Part shown: piece by piece, positions 1 to 5,608 of the stretch
Layout of the letters: the number at the start of each line of letters is the position of its first letter
Position numbering within the stretch: position 1 is the stretch's first letter
Source of the DNA: Tardiphaga sp.
Lineage (GTDB): Bacteria > Pseudomonadota > Alphaproteobacteria > Rhizobiales > Xanthobacteraceae
NCBI GenBank assembly: GCA_028290325.1
Contig: JAQGJY010000135.1
Span: forward strand, 1-5,608
Reading direction: 5' to 3'
Length of the DNA stretch: 5,608 bases
Made by a program: the position numbers and the translations under genes
The notes under the pieces: model-generated
The model's input: only the letters and a program-made list of their open reading frames with translations
Told to the model about the DNA's origin: nothing
The model's database searches: none

Positions 1-738
1 GCGCGCGCCCAACCGGACGGCTACACGCTTTTGATGACGCTATCGTCGCTCGCGATCCTGCCGGAAGCCGATCGTCTGTTCGCTCGGCCGGTGGCCTATG
101 AAATTGGCGACTTCGCGCCGGTGGCGCGCGTGCTGGCCGATCCGACGTTGCTCGCCGTACCGGCGTCGTCGCCCTGGAAGACACTCGAAGACTTCGTTGC
201 GGATGCCAAGAAGCGGCCGGGTGAAATCCCCTACGGCTCATCGGGACCATACGGGACGCTTCATCTGGCGATGGAAATGTTTGCCAACAACGCGGGCATC
301 AACCTGCTGCATGTCCCGTTTCGGGGTGCCGGTCCTGCCTTGATCGGGCTGTTGTCCGGCACGGTGCAGGCGATCGCCTCGGCGCCCGGCGTGCTGCGCC
401 AGCAGGTCGACGACGGCAAATTGCGCGTGCTGGCCAATTGGGGCGCCGCGCGCATAGCTAGTTTCCCGGAGGTGCCGACCTTCAAGGAGTTGGGCTACCC
501 CGATGTGGAGTTTTACATCTGGGCCGGGTTGTTCGCGCAGAAGGCGTTACCGGAGCCGATCATGACGAGGCTCCGCGACGCGATGCGCGTGGCGGTCAAA
601 ACGCCCGAAGTCGTCAGGACGCTGGAAACCGCCGGTAGCCCAATAGCCTATCTTGATGCGCCGGATTTTGCGGCCTTCGTCGAGACCGACAGCGCCCGCC
701 TGATCACTGCCGTTAAAAAGATCGGCAAGGTGCAGTGA
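1..738 (+). CDS. Bug/TctC-family periplasmic substrate-binding protein, 5'-truncated by the window edge
   Basis: The frame is open from base 1 to a TGA at 736-738, giving 245 visible residues. Full-length family members are about 320-330 residues, so roughly 80 N-terminal residues, including the signal peptide, lie upstream. The first visible residues read ARAQPDGYTLL, a conserved family segment that normally lies well inside the protein, so the in-frame TTG at 31 and ATG at 34 are not the real start. Other family landmarks follow in order: DFAPVARV, PGEIPYGSSG with a following HLAMEMF, NLLHVPFRGAGPAL, GKLRVLANWG, FPEVPTFKELGYP, and a C-terminal helix-rich lobe with PEPIMTRLRDAM. Proteins of this family are secreted two-lobed receptors that capture carboxylates, aromatic acids or related small molecules, sometimes for a TctAB transporter but often as orphans. 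The ligand cannot be read from sequence. No transporter subunit is visible next to it, and a 500-base gap separates it from the efflux genes, so a shared job is not supported. Confidence 0.93.
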   Translation, partial: ARAQPDGYTLLMTLSSLAILPEADRLFARPVAYEIGDFAPVARVLADPTLLAVPASSPWKTLEDFVADAKKRPGEIPYGSSGPYGTLHLAMEMFANNAGINLLHVPFRGAGPALIGLLSGTVQAIASAPGVLRQQVDDGKLRVLANWGAARIASFPEVPTFKELGYPDVEFYIWAGLFAQKALPEPIMTRLRDAMRVAVKTPEVVRTLETAGSPIAYLDAPDFAAFVETDSARLITAVKKIGKVQ

Positions 739-974
739 TGTCAGCCGATTGGTAGCGGGGACCGCATGGCGGGGTCTTCGGGCTCCTGTCTCCAAAATGG
801 AATCAACCGGGCGTCCATTATGAAGCGAAATTAATGCAGCTGTGCTTGGCGTGCACGGTCATCCGGTGGCGAAAGCGCGCAAGCCGAACCATATAGCCGA
901 GGTCTGCACGCGTGATCGCCGACGTGAGCTGTGGTTTTGGTGCCTCTCGTCTTGACCACGTTTAAGTTGGCAGG

Positions 975-1103
975 ATGCGGAACACGAGCGGCGTGATCTG
1001 CTGGGTCACCCGTCGTCCAAAATTCCTGGTTCTCGAACGGCCGTCAATACCGAAGCTATACTGTCGTCAGTGCACCCGTTGCTCATGGGTGATGTTTCCC
1101 TAG
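975..1103 (+). CDS. Doubtful 42-residue cysteine-containing small ORF or gene remnant
   Basis: An ATG at 975 opens a 42-codon frame ending in TAG at 1101-1103. The C-terminal part reads PKLYCRQCTRCSWVMF, with cysteines at residues 30, 33 and 36 spaced CxxCxxC, plus one at residue 9. This could be a small metal-binding peptide or the tail of a decayed zinc-ribbon protein. There is no properly spaced ribosome-binding site: AGG abuts the ATG directly. The same frame continues after the stop into the adaptor frame with few stops, but stop-poor frames are common by chance in GC-rich DNA. It overlaps the promoter candidate at 1033-1062 and the dyad at 1073-1091, so not all of these calls need be right. 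I do not recognise the family. Confidence 0.15.
   Translation: MRNTSGVICWVTRRPKFLVLERPSIPKLYCRQCTRCSWVMFP
1033..1062 (+). promoter_or_regulatory. Possible sigma-70-type promoter for the efflux operon
   Basis: TATACT at 1057-1062 matches five of six bases of the -10 consensus. The best partner is TCGAAC at 1033-1038, an 18-base spacer away, which matches the -35 consensus at only about three of six positions. A start near 1069 would give a leader of about 170 bases before the adaptor ATG. The weak -35 element would suit an activator-dependent or low-level promoter. This is a visual match only. Confidence 0.27.
1073..1091. repeat. Inverted repeat / hairpin just downstream of the candidate -10 box
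   Basis: CACCCGT (1073-1079) and ATGGGTG (1085-1091) pair over seven positions, six Watson-Crick and one G-T, around a five-base loop. It sits ten bases after the TATACT element, a classical place for a repressor operator or a 5'-leader hairpin. The following bases, ATGTTTCCC, are not a proper T-run, so a terminator reading is weak. Its function is inferred from position only. Confidence 0.35.
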
Positions 1104-1150
1104 CTCTACGGTTCGTTCGTCCCGCGGATGCCGCCGCGCGAACATGAAAC

Positions 1151-1165
1151 TTTAGCAATGTTAAA
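1151..1165. promoter_or_regulatory. AT-rich 15-base near-perfect palindrome, candidate operator
   Basis: TTTAGCAATGTTAAA is symmetric about base 1158, with six of seven pairs Watson-Crick and one G-T (1155/1161). It contains a T-N11-A dyad, the general form of LysR-type regulator sites, and would also fit a TetR-type operator. It lies 73 bases before the adaptor ATG, inside the AT-richer part of the gap. RND efflux operons are commonly controlled by TetR, LysR or two-component regulators, but no regulator gene is in this window, so the cognate protein is unknown. Confidence 0.38.
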
Positions 1166-1229
1166 TGCTTCAAGTGGACGTGTGTTTACGCGCTTGTGGG
1201 CCATCTCTAAGCGTTATCCAAGACCACTT

Positions 1230-1234
1230 GGTGA
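1230..1234 (+). promoter_or_regulatory. Weak ribosome-binding site supporting the adaptor start at 1239
   Basis: GGTGA ends four bases before the ATG at 1239 and matches the 3' part of the consensus Shine-Dalgarno sequence. The other in-frame ATGs, at 1128 and 1158, have no better site, and neither places a hydrophobic anchor at the N-terminus. Confidence 0.45.
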
Positions 1235-1238
1235 AATC

Positions 1239-2405
1239 ATGTCGAAAACGAAGACCCTCGTCACCTCGATTGTACTTTTTGGCATGGCCGCTGGTGGCTA
1301 CGCTTGGCATGTCCGGCCCCAGGGTAACAATCCATCGACGAATTCGTCACAACCCACGAAGGACGCAACCGCTCCGACGCCTGTGACTTCGGCGACCGTG
1401 CGATCGGCTGACTTCCCCATCTACCTCAATAGCCTCGGCACGGTGCAGGGTCTGAACACTGTGGTGGTGCGAACGCGGGTCGACGGCCAAGTCGACAAGA
1501 TCACCTTCACCGAAGGCCAGCTTGTCCATGAAGGCGATATCCTCGCGCAAATTGATCCGCGCCCGTTCCAGGCGGTCGTCGATCAGGCCAACGCGAAGCG
1601 GGCCCAGGATGCCGCGAATCTCGCCAACGCCAATCTCGATCTGCAGCGTTATACGAAGCTCGGCGACTTCGCGACGCGCCAACAGACCGACACCCAGCGC
1701 TCCACGGTTGCGCAAATTACCGCTCAAATTGCTGCCGACGAGGCTGCGATCTTCAACGCGAAGACTCAGCTGGACTACGCCACTGTCCGCGCGCCCATCA
1801 CCGGCATCGCCGGGTTGAGGCAGGTCGACAAGGGGAACATCGTCAACTCATCGACGCAAACCGGCATTGTCACGATCTCGCAAATCGAACCGATCGCCGT
1901 GGTGTTCACGGCGCCGGAAGCGCAGCTATCCGAGATCAACGAGGCGGCTCGGTTGAGCAAGTTGAAGGTGACGGCACTGACCAGCGATGGCAGGAAGACG
2001 CTTGCTGAAGGTTCGCTTGCGGTGGTCAATAATCAGGTCGACACGTCTAGCGGGACCGTGCGGCTGAAGGCGGTTTTTGATAATAAGGATCACACGCTTT
2101 GGCCGGGCCTTTCGATCACCACCCGCCTGCTGATCACGACTCTGAATAATGCGACTGTAGTGCCCGACGATGTGGTCCAGCACGGCGTCGATGGCCTGTA
2201 TGCGTTCGTCGTGGCGGCAGATAACAAGGCGGAACAGCGAAAGATCAAGGCCGGTCGTTCCATTGACGGACAAACCATCGTGGAAGACGGATTGCAGCCG
2301 GGAGAGCGCGTGATCCAATCCGGCCAATACAAAGTGAAGCCGGGCACTATCGTCTCCGCGACGGTCGCGCAATCCGAGCCTGCGGCGGCGACGAGCGCGA
2401 AATGA
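1239..2405 (+). CDS. mdtA: MdtA-type RND efflux periplasmic adaptor (membrane fusion protein)
   Basis: This 388-residue protein bridges an inner-membrane RND permease and an outer-membrane channel. An N-terminal basic stretch and hydrophobic segment (about residues 6-23) form a signal anchor. The protein has no cysteine at all, so it is not a lipoprotein of the AcrA kind. A Ser/Thr/Pro-rich linker (about 29-50) follows. The first lipoyl half is at about 72-108, with RVDGQVDKITFTEGQLVHEGD and IDPRPF; a helical hairpin rich in Ala/Gln at about 109-180; the second lipoyl half at about 181-204, starting ATVRAPITGIAGL; a beta-barrel to about 300, with DTSSGTVRLKA and LWPGL; and a membrane-proximal domain at about 305-375, with VPDDVVQHG and GLQPGERVI. 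Order and motifs follow E. coli MdtA (415 residues). I chose the ATG at 1239 because the frame upstream (ATG at 1128) would add 37 residues with AT-rich third positions and would bury the anchor. Its stop overlaps the permease start. The transported substrate is unknown. Confidence 0.93.
   Translation: MSKTKTLVTSIVLFGMAAGGYAWHVRPQGNNPSTNSSQPTKDATAPTPVTSATVRSADFPIYLNSLGTVQGLNTVVVRTRVDGQVDKITFTEGQLVHEGDILAQIDPRPFQAVVDQANAKRAQDAANLANANLDLQRYTKLGDFATRQQTDTQRSTVAQITAQIAADEAAIFNAKTQLDYATVRAPITGIAGLRQVDKGNIVNSSTQTGIVTISQIEPIAVVFTAPEAQLSEINEAARLSKLKVTALTSDGRKTLAEGSLAVVNNQVDTSSGTVRLKAVFDNKDHTLWPGLSITTRLLITTLNNATVVPDDVVQHGVDGLYAFVVAADNKAEQRKIKAGRSIDGQTIVEDGLQPGERVIQSGQYKVKPGTIVSATVAQSEPAAATSAK
2402..2405 (+). 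other. ATGA stop/start overlap coupling adaptor and permease translation
   Basis: The permease ATG (2402-2404) overlaps the adaptor TGA (2403-2405). The bases just upstream (GACGAGCGCGAA) contain no clear Shine-Dalgarno match, so permease translation probably depends on ribosomes finishing the adaptor. This would favour a fixed ratio of the two proteins. The overlap is seen directly; the coupling is inferred. Confidence 0.8.
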
Positions 2406-5400
2406 TCAATATTTCCTCCCCCTTCGTTCGCTATCCGATCGCAACCTCGCTGCTGATGGCGGGAATCCTTTTCGTCGGTCTCGTGGCTTACCCTCTGCTG
2501 CCTGTCGCGCCGTTGCCACAGGTCGATTTTCCGACCATTCAGGTTTCGGCCAGCCTGCCTGGCGCCAGCCCCGAAACCATGGCGTCCTCGGTGGCGCAAC
2601 CGCTCGAGCGGCAGCTCGCGCAAATCCCCGGCGTCGCGCAGATGACCTCGACGAGTTCGCTCGGCACGGCCGCGGTCACTGTTCAGTTCGATCTAAGCCG
2701 CGCAATCGACGGCGCCGCAAATGACGTTCAAGCTGCGATAAATGCCGCCGGCGGGCAGTTGCCGAAGAACCTGCCGTCGCCGCCGATTTACCGCAAGGTC
2801 AATCCCGCCGACTCGCCAATCCTCCTGCTGTCTGCGACCTCTGACACGTTGCCGCTGACCACGGTCAGCGATAGCGTCGATGCGCAGCTCGCACAGCAGA
2901 TCAGCCAGATCACCGGCGTCGCCCAGGTCGTCATCGGGGGTCAACAAAAACCTGCCATTCGCATCCAGATCGATCCGGCCAAGCTTGTCGCCAAGGGGAT
3001 TGGCCTCGAGGACGTCCGGGCGCAGATCGCTCTGACGACAGTCGATAGTCCGAAAGGAAATATTGACGGGGCGACGCGCAGCTACACGATCTATGCCAAC
3101 GATCAGCTGCCGGCATCCAAGGATTGGAACGACGTCGTGATCGCCTACCGCAACGGTGGCCCGCTGCGAATCCGCGACATCGGACAGGCCGTGACCGGCC
3201 CGGAAGATGCAAAACAGGCCGCTTGGGCCAACAACAAACGCGGCGTGTTTCTCGTCATCTTCAAGCAGCCTGGCGCCAACGTCATCGAAACCGTGGACAA
3301 GATCAAGGCGCAGCTTCCGCGCCTCGAAGCCGCAATCCCTCCTGCGATCAAGATCAGCGTGATTAGCGACCGCACCCAGACGATTCGCGCGGCGGTGCAG
3401 GACGTTCAGTTCACGCTGATGCTGACCATCGCCTTGGTGGTCAGGGTCATCTTTGTTTTTCTGCGAAACGTCTGGGCCACAATCATTCCAAGTGTCACGG
3501 TCCCGCTCGCACTGCTCGGTGCCTGCGCGCTGATGTGGGTCGCCGGTTACACCTTGGACAACCTGTCGCTGATGGCGCTGACGATATCGGTCGGTTTCGT
3601 TGTCGATGACGCCATCGTCATGCTGGAAAACATCACGCGCTACATCGAAGAGGGTGAAAAACCGTTCGACGCGGCCTTGAAGGGGGCGGGGGAAATCGGG
3701 TTCACGATCGTCTCGATCAGCATTTCCCTCGTCGCCGTGCTGATACCTCTGCTGCTGATGGGCGGCATCATCGGTCGTTTGTTCCGCGAGTTCGCTGTCA
3801 CTCTGACGATGGCGATCTTCGTGTCGCTCGTCGTGTCGTTGACGCTGACACCGATGATGGCATCGCGGTTCCTGCGGGCCGAGAAGGACACAAAACACGG
3901 GCGCCTCTATCAATGGAGCGAACGCGGCTTCGACACGCTGCTGCGCGCGTACGAGCGAGGGCTGGATCTGGTGCTGCGCTGGCAGCTGACCACGTTATTG
4001 GTCTTCTTCGCCACGCTCGGCTTATCGGTTTATCTTTTCATTCAGATTCCGAAGGGCTTCTTCCCTCAGCAGGACACCGGACTGATCAGCGCAACCTCCG
4101 AGGCCGGGCAGGATATCTCCTTCAAGGAGATGATGAAACGTCAGGAGCAACTCGGCGCAATCGTCAAAGACGACCCCGACGTCGCTAGTGTCGCCATGCA
4201 GGTTGGCGGAAGCGGGAGTGCCCTCAACACGGGGCGCATGTTTATCACCTTGAAGCCGCGCGACGAACGCAATGCGACGGCGCAGCAGATCATCGCACGG
4301 TTGCGGCCGAAACTTGAGACCGTCGAAGGCGCGCGCCTGTTCATGCAGGCTGCGCAAGACGTGCGTCTGGGCGGCCGTGCGGCGCGCACCCAATATGAGT
4401 TCACGCTGCAGGATGCCAACCTGACAGAATTGAATGAGTGGGCGCCCAAAATCCTCACTAAGATGAAGATGCTAGGCGAACTGCGCGACGTGGCAACTGA
4501 TCAGCAGACCGAGGGCACGACGCTCACGCTGACAATCGATCGCGATGCGGCATCCCGGTTCGGAATCCAGCCACAGCTGATCGACGATACGCTCTACGAC
4601 GCGTTTGGTCAGCGTCAGGTCGCTCAGTACTTCACACAGCTGAACAGCTATCACGTCATCCTTGAGATCCTGCCTCAGATGCAGGGCGACATCGGCGCGC
4701 TGGAGAAAATCTACATCAAGTCGCCGACCACCAGCGACCAGGTGCCGTTGTCCGCTTTCGTGCGCTGGACCAGCGTGCCGGTGCGGCCGCTGTCGATCAG
4801 CCATCAGGGGCAATTCCCGGCGACCACCATCAGCTTTAATCTGGCGCAGGGGGTGGCGCTGGGGCAAGCGACGGATGCCATCCAGCGTGCCATGCAGGAG
4901 ATCGGTGCGCCGCCAACAGTCAACGGAGCTTTCCAAGGGACAGCGCAAGCTTTTCAGCAATCTCTTGGATCGGTTCCGTTGTTGATTTTGGCCGCGTTGA
5001 TCGTCGTCTATCTCATCCTCGGGATTCTCTACGAGAGTTACATCCATCCGTTGACGATTCTGTCGACGCTGCCATCAGCGGGCGTCGGCGCGCTCGCGAC
5101 GCTCATGCTGTTCGGATTTGACTTCAGCCTTATCGCGCTGATCGGCATCATCCTCCTGATTGGTATCGTGAAGAAAAATGGGATCATGATGGTAGATTTC
5201 GCCATCTCCGCCGAACGTGACGAACATTTACCGGCCGAGGAAGCAATTCGGAAAGCTGCCCTGTTGCGGTTTCGTCCGATCATGATGACGACGATGGCCG
5301 CTCTGCTCGGCGGTGTCCCGTTGATGCTCGGCAATGGCACCGGTTCGGAAATCCGCCAGCCGCTCGGTTATGCCATGGTCGGCGGCCTTATCGTGAGCCA

Positions 5401-5542
5401 GATCCTGACGCTCTTCACCACGCCGGTCGTCTATATCTACCTCGACAGACTGTCGGACCGGATCGCCAGGCGGGGGCGCGTGAAAACCAGCGACCGGCCC
5501 GAACCGCAGGACCAGAGACTGACCCAGGCGGCAGCCGAATAA
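2402..5542 (+). CDS. RND-superfamily (HAE1) multidrug efflux permease, MdtB/MdtC type
   Basis: This complete 1046-residue inner-membrane permease is a proton/substrate antiporter that would export drugs or amphiphilic metabolites through the adaptor and an outer-membrane channel. It shows the duplicated RND plan: TM1 (about 13-32), first porter region (about 38-335), TM2-6 (about 336-490), a connecting segment with a membrane-associated stretch, TM7 (about 528-546), second porter region (about 556-858) and TM8-12 (about 860-1015). Family landmarks include LPVAPLPQVDFP, SLPGASPETMASSVAQPLER, GAGEIGFTI and GRLFREFAVTL, the loop motif FITLKPRDER (614-623), YESYIHPLTILSTLPSAGVG and LRFRPIMMTT. 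The proton-relay pair D402-D403 in TM4 (GFVVDDAIV) and K925 in TM10 (GIVKKNGIMM) correspond to AcrB D407/D408 and K940, so the pump looks competent. From memory the second half resembles E. coli MdtC more than MdtB, so no symbol is given. An odd feature is Arg348 in the middle of TM2. No second permease follows. Confidence 0.96.
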   Translation: MINISSPFVRYPIATSLLMAGILFVGLVAYPLLPVAPLPQVDFPTIQVSASLPGASPETMASSVAQPLERQLAQIPGVAQMTSTSSLGTAAVTVQFDLSRAIDGAANDVQAAINAAGGQLPKNLPSPPIYRKVNPADSPILLLSATSDTLPLTTVSDSVDAQLAQQISQITGVAQVVIGGQQKPAIRIQIDPAKLVAKGIGLEDVRAQIALTTVDSPKGNIDGATRSYTIYANDQLPASKDWNDVVIAYRNGGPLRIRDIGQAVTGPEDAKQAAWANNKRGVFLVIFKQPGANVIETVDKIKAQLPRLEAAIPPAIKISVISDRTQTIRAAVQDVQFTLMLTIALVVRVIFVFLRNVWATIIPSVTVPLALLGACALMWVAGYTLDNLSLMALTISVGFVVDDAIVMLENITRYIEEGEKPFDAALKGAGEIGFTIVSISISLVAVLIPLLLMGGIIGRLFREFAVTLTMAIFVSLVVSLTLTPMMASRFLRAEKDTKHGRLYQWSERGFDTLLRAYERGLDLVLRWQLTTLLVFFATLGLSVYLFIQIPKGFFPQQDTGLISATSEAGQDISFKEMMKRQEQLGAIVKDDPDVASVAMQVGGSGSALNTGRMFITLKPRDERNATAQQIIARLRPKLETVEGARLFMQAAQDVRLGGRAARTQYEFTLQDANLTELNEWAPKILTKMKMLGELRDVATDQQTEGTTLTLTIDRDAASRFGIQPQLIDDTLYDAFGQRQVAQYFTQLNSYHVILEILPQMQGDIGALEKIYIKSPTTSDQVPLSAFVRWTSVPVRPLSISHQGQFPATTISFNLAQGVALGQATDAIQRAMQEIGAPPTVNGAFQGTAQAFQQSLGSVPLLILAALIVVYLILGILYESYIHPLTILSTLPSAGVGALATLMLFGFDFSLIALIGIILLIGIVKKNGIMMVDFAISAERDEHLPAEEAIRKAALLRFRPIMMTTMAALLGGVPLMLGNGTGSEIRQPLGYAMVGGLIVSQILTLFTTPVVYIYLDRLSDRIARRGRVKTSDRPEPQDQRLTQAAAE

Positions 5543-5550
5543 TTCTGGAC

Positions 5551-5608
5551 ATGACAATGCGGTCTCTTCCCGCTCGGCAGGCGTCCTCGTCGCCTTCGTC
5601 ATGGAAGC
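5551..5608 (+). CDS. Possible start of a downstream gene, cut by the window end
   Basis: An ATG at 5551, with a second in-frame ATG at 5557, opens a frame that stays open to the window edge, beginning MTMRSLPARQASSS. GGA at 5547-5549 is well spaced only for the second ATG. The visible 19 residues are basic and serine-rich, and would fit the pre-hydrophobic part of a signal sequence. A third operon member such as an outer-membrane channel would be expected in this position for many pumps. That is context only; 58 bases cannot identify the product, and the frame may be chance. It does not look like the N-terminus of a second RND permease. Confidence 0.25.
   Translation, partial: MTMRSLPARQASSSPSSWK

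Larger units (their letters stand above)
739..1238. other. 500-base intergenic region between receptor gene and efflux operon
   Basis: No reading frame here has a recognisable product. Its base and codon texture is less GC-biased at third positions than the flanking genes, particularly from 1128 to 1238. It holds a possible promoter at 1033-1062, a hairpin-forming dyad at 1073-1091, an AT-rich palindrome at 1151-1165 and a doubtful 42-codon frame at 975-1103. I see no convincing rho-independent terminator after the receptor gene. Its length, larger than a typical spacer, and the presence of dyads suggest that it carries the control region of the efflux operon; a decayed gene is also possible. 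Confidence 0.7.

Noticed and set aside
762..772. CCGC-ATG-GCGG hairpin as a terminator of the receptor gene
   Set aside because: The stem is only four pairs with a three-base loop and is followed by GGTCTTCGG rather than a T-run.
547..795. An 82-codon minus-strand frame running across the end of the receptor gene
   Set aside because: Most of it is antisense to a conserved coding region, and it has no recognisable motif or ribosome-binding site.
907..914. CACGCGTG perfect 8-base palindrome
   Set aside because: Short GC-rich palindromes are frequent by chance. The symmetry does not extend further and it is over 300 bases from the adaptor start.
824..955. An open stretch of about 43 codons on the plus strand in the gap
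   Set aside because: It has no start codon, no recognisable product and a composition consistent with chance openness in GC-rich DNA.
952..980. TTGACC at 952-957 as a -35 element
   Set aside because: It resembles the consensus, but the bases 16-18 positions downstream (around ATGCGG) do not resemble a -10 box.
2693..3913. A 406-codon open frame on the minus strand
   Set aside because: It lies wholly inside the permease gene. Its product is an Arg/Asp/His/Gln-rich string without domains, typical of the antisense of a GC-rich membrane-protein gene. The plus-strand frame has full family conservation.
1..5608. CRISPR array, insertion sequence, tRNA/rRNA, defence or toxin-antitoxin system
   Set aside because: I found no regular repeat-spacer pattern, transposase motif, terminal inverted repeats or structural RNA pattern on either strand by reading. 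The coding content is accounted for by transport genes.

Overview
The window looks like a chromosomal segment from a GC-rich Gram-negative bacterium (about 60% G+C by eye). The abundant-type Bug/TctC solute receptor next to an MdtABC-type efflux system would suit a proteobacterium such as a Bradyrhizobium-like alphaproteobacterium or a Burkholderiales member. That assignment is an inference from gene content and codon style; no marker gene settles it.

Layout, all on the plus strand. Positions 1-738 hold the 3' part of a gene for a periplasmic tripartite-tricarboxylate-type (Bug/TctC) substrate-binding protein, whose start lies upstream of the window. Positions 739-1238 are a 500-base gap with no convincing gene. 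It contains a possible promoter, two dyad symmetries and one doubtful 42-codon cysteine-containing frame. Positions 1239-2405 encode a membrane-fusion (periplasmic adaptor) protein of the MdtA type. Positions 2402-5542 encode a complete 1046-residue RND permease of the MdtB/MdtC type, overlapping the adaptor gene by four bases (ATGA). The last 66 bases may contain the start of another reading frame, which cannot be identified.

The adaptor and permease form an evident operon for a tripartite proton-driven drug or metabolite efflux pump. The adaptor would link the inner-membrane permease to an outer-membrane channel, which is not visible here and may be downstream or elsewhere. The E. coli paradigm uses two permeases (MdtB plus MdtC); here only one is present between the adaptor and the window end. 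No regulator gene is in the window, so control must come from a gene elsewhere. A 15-base near-perfect palindrome 73 bases before the adaptor start is the best operator candidate.

This is mostly an ordinary region. I do not see an undescribed system. The points most worth checking are an arginine in the middle of permease transmembrane helix 2, the dyads in the upstream region, and the single-permease arrangement.
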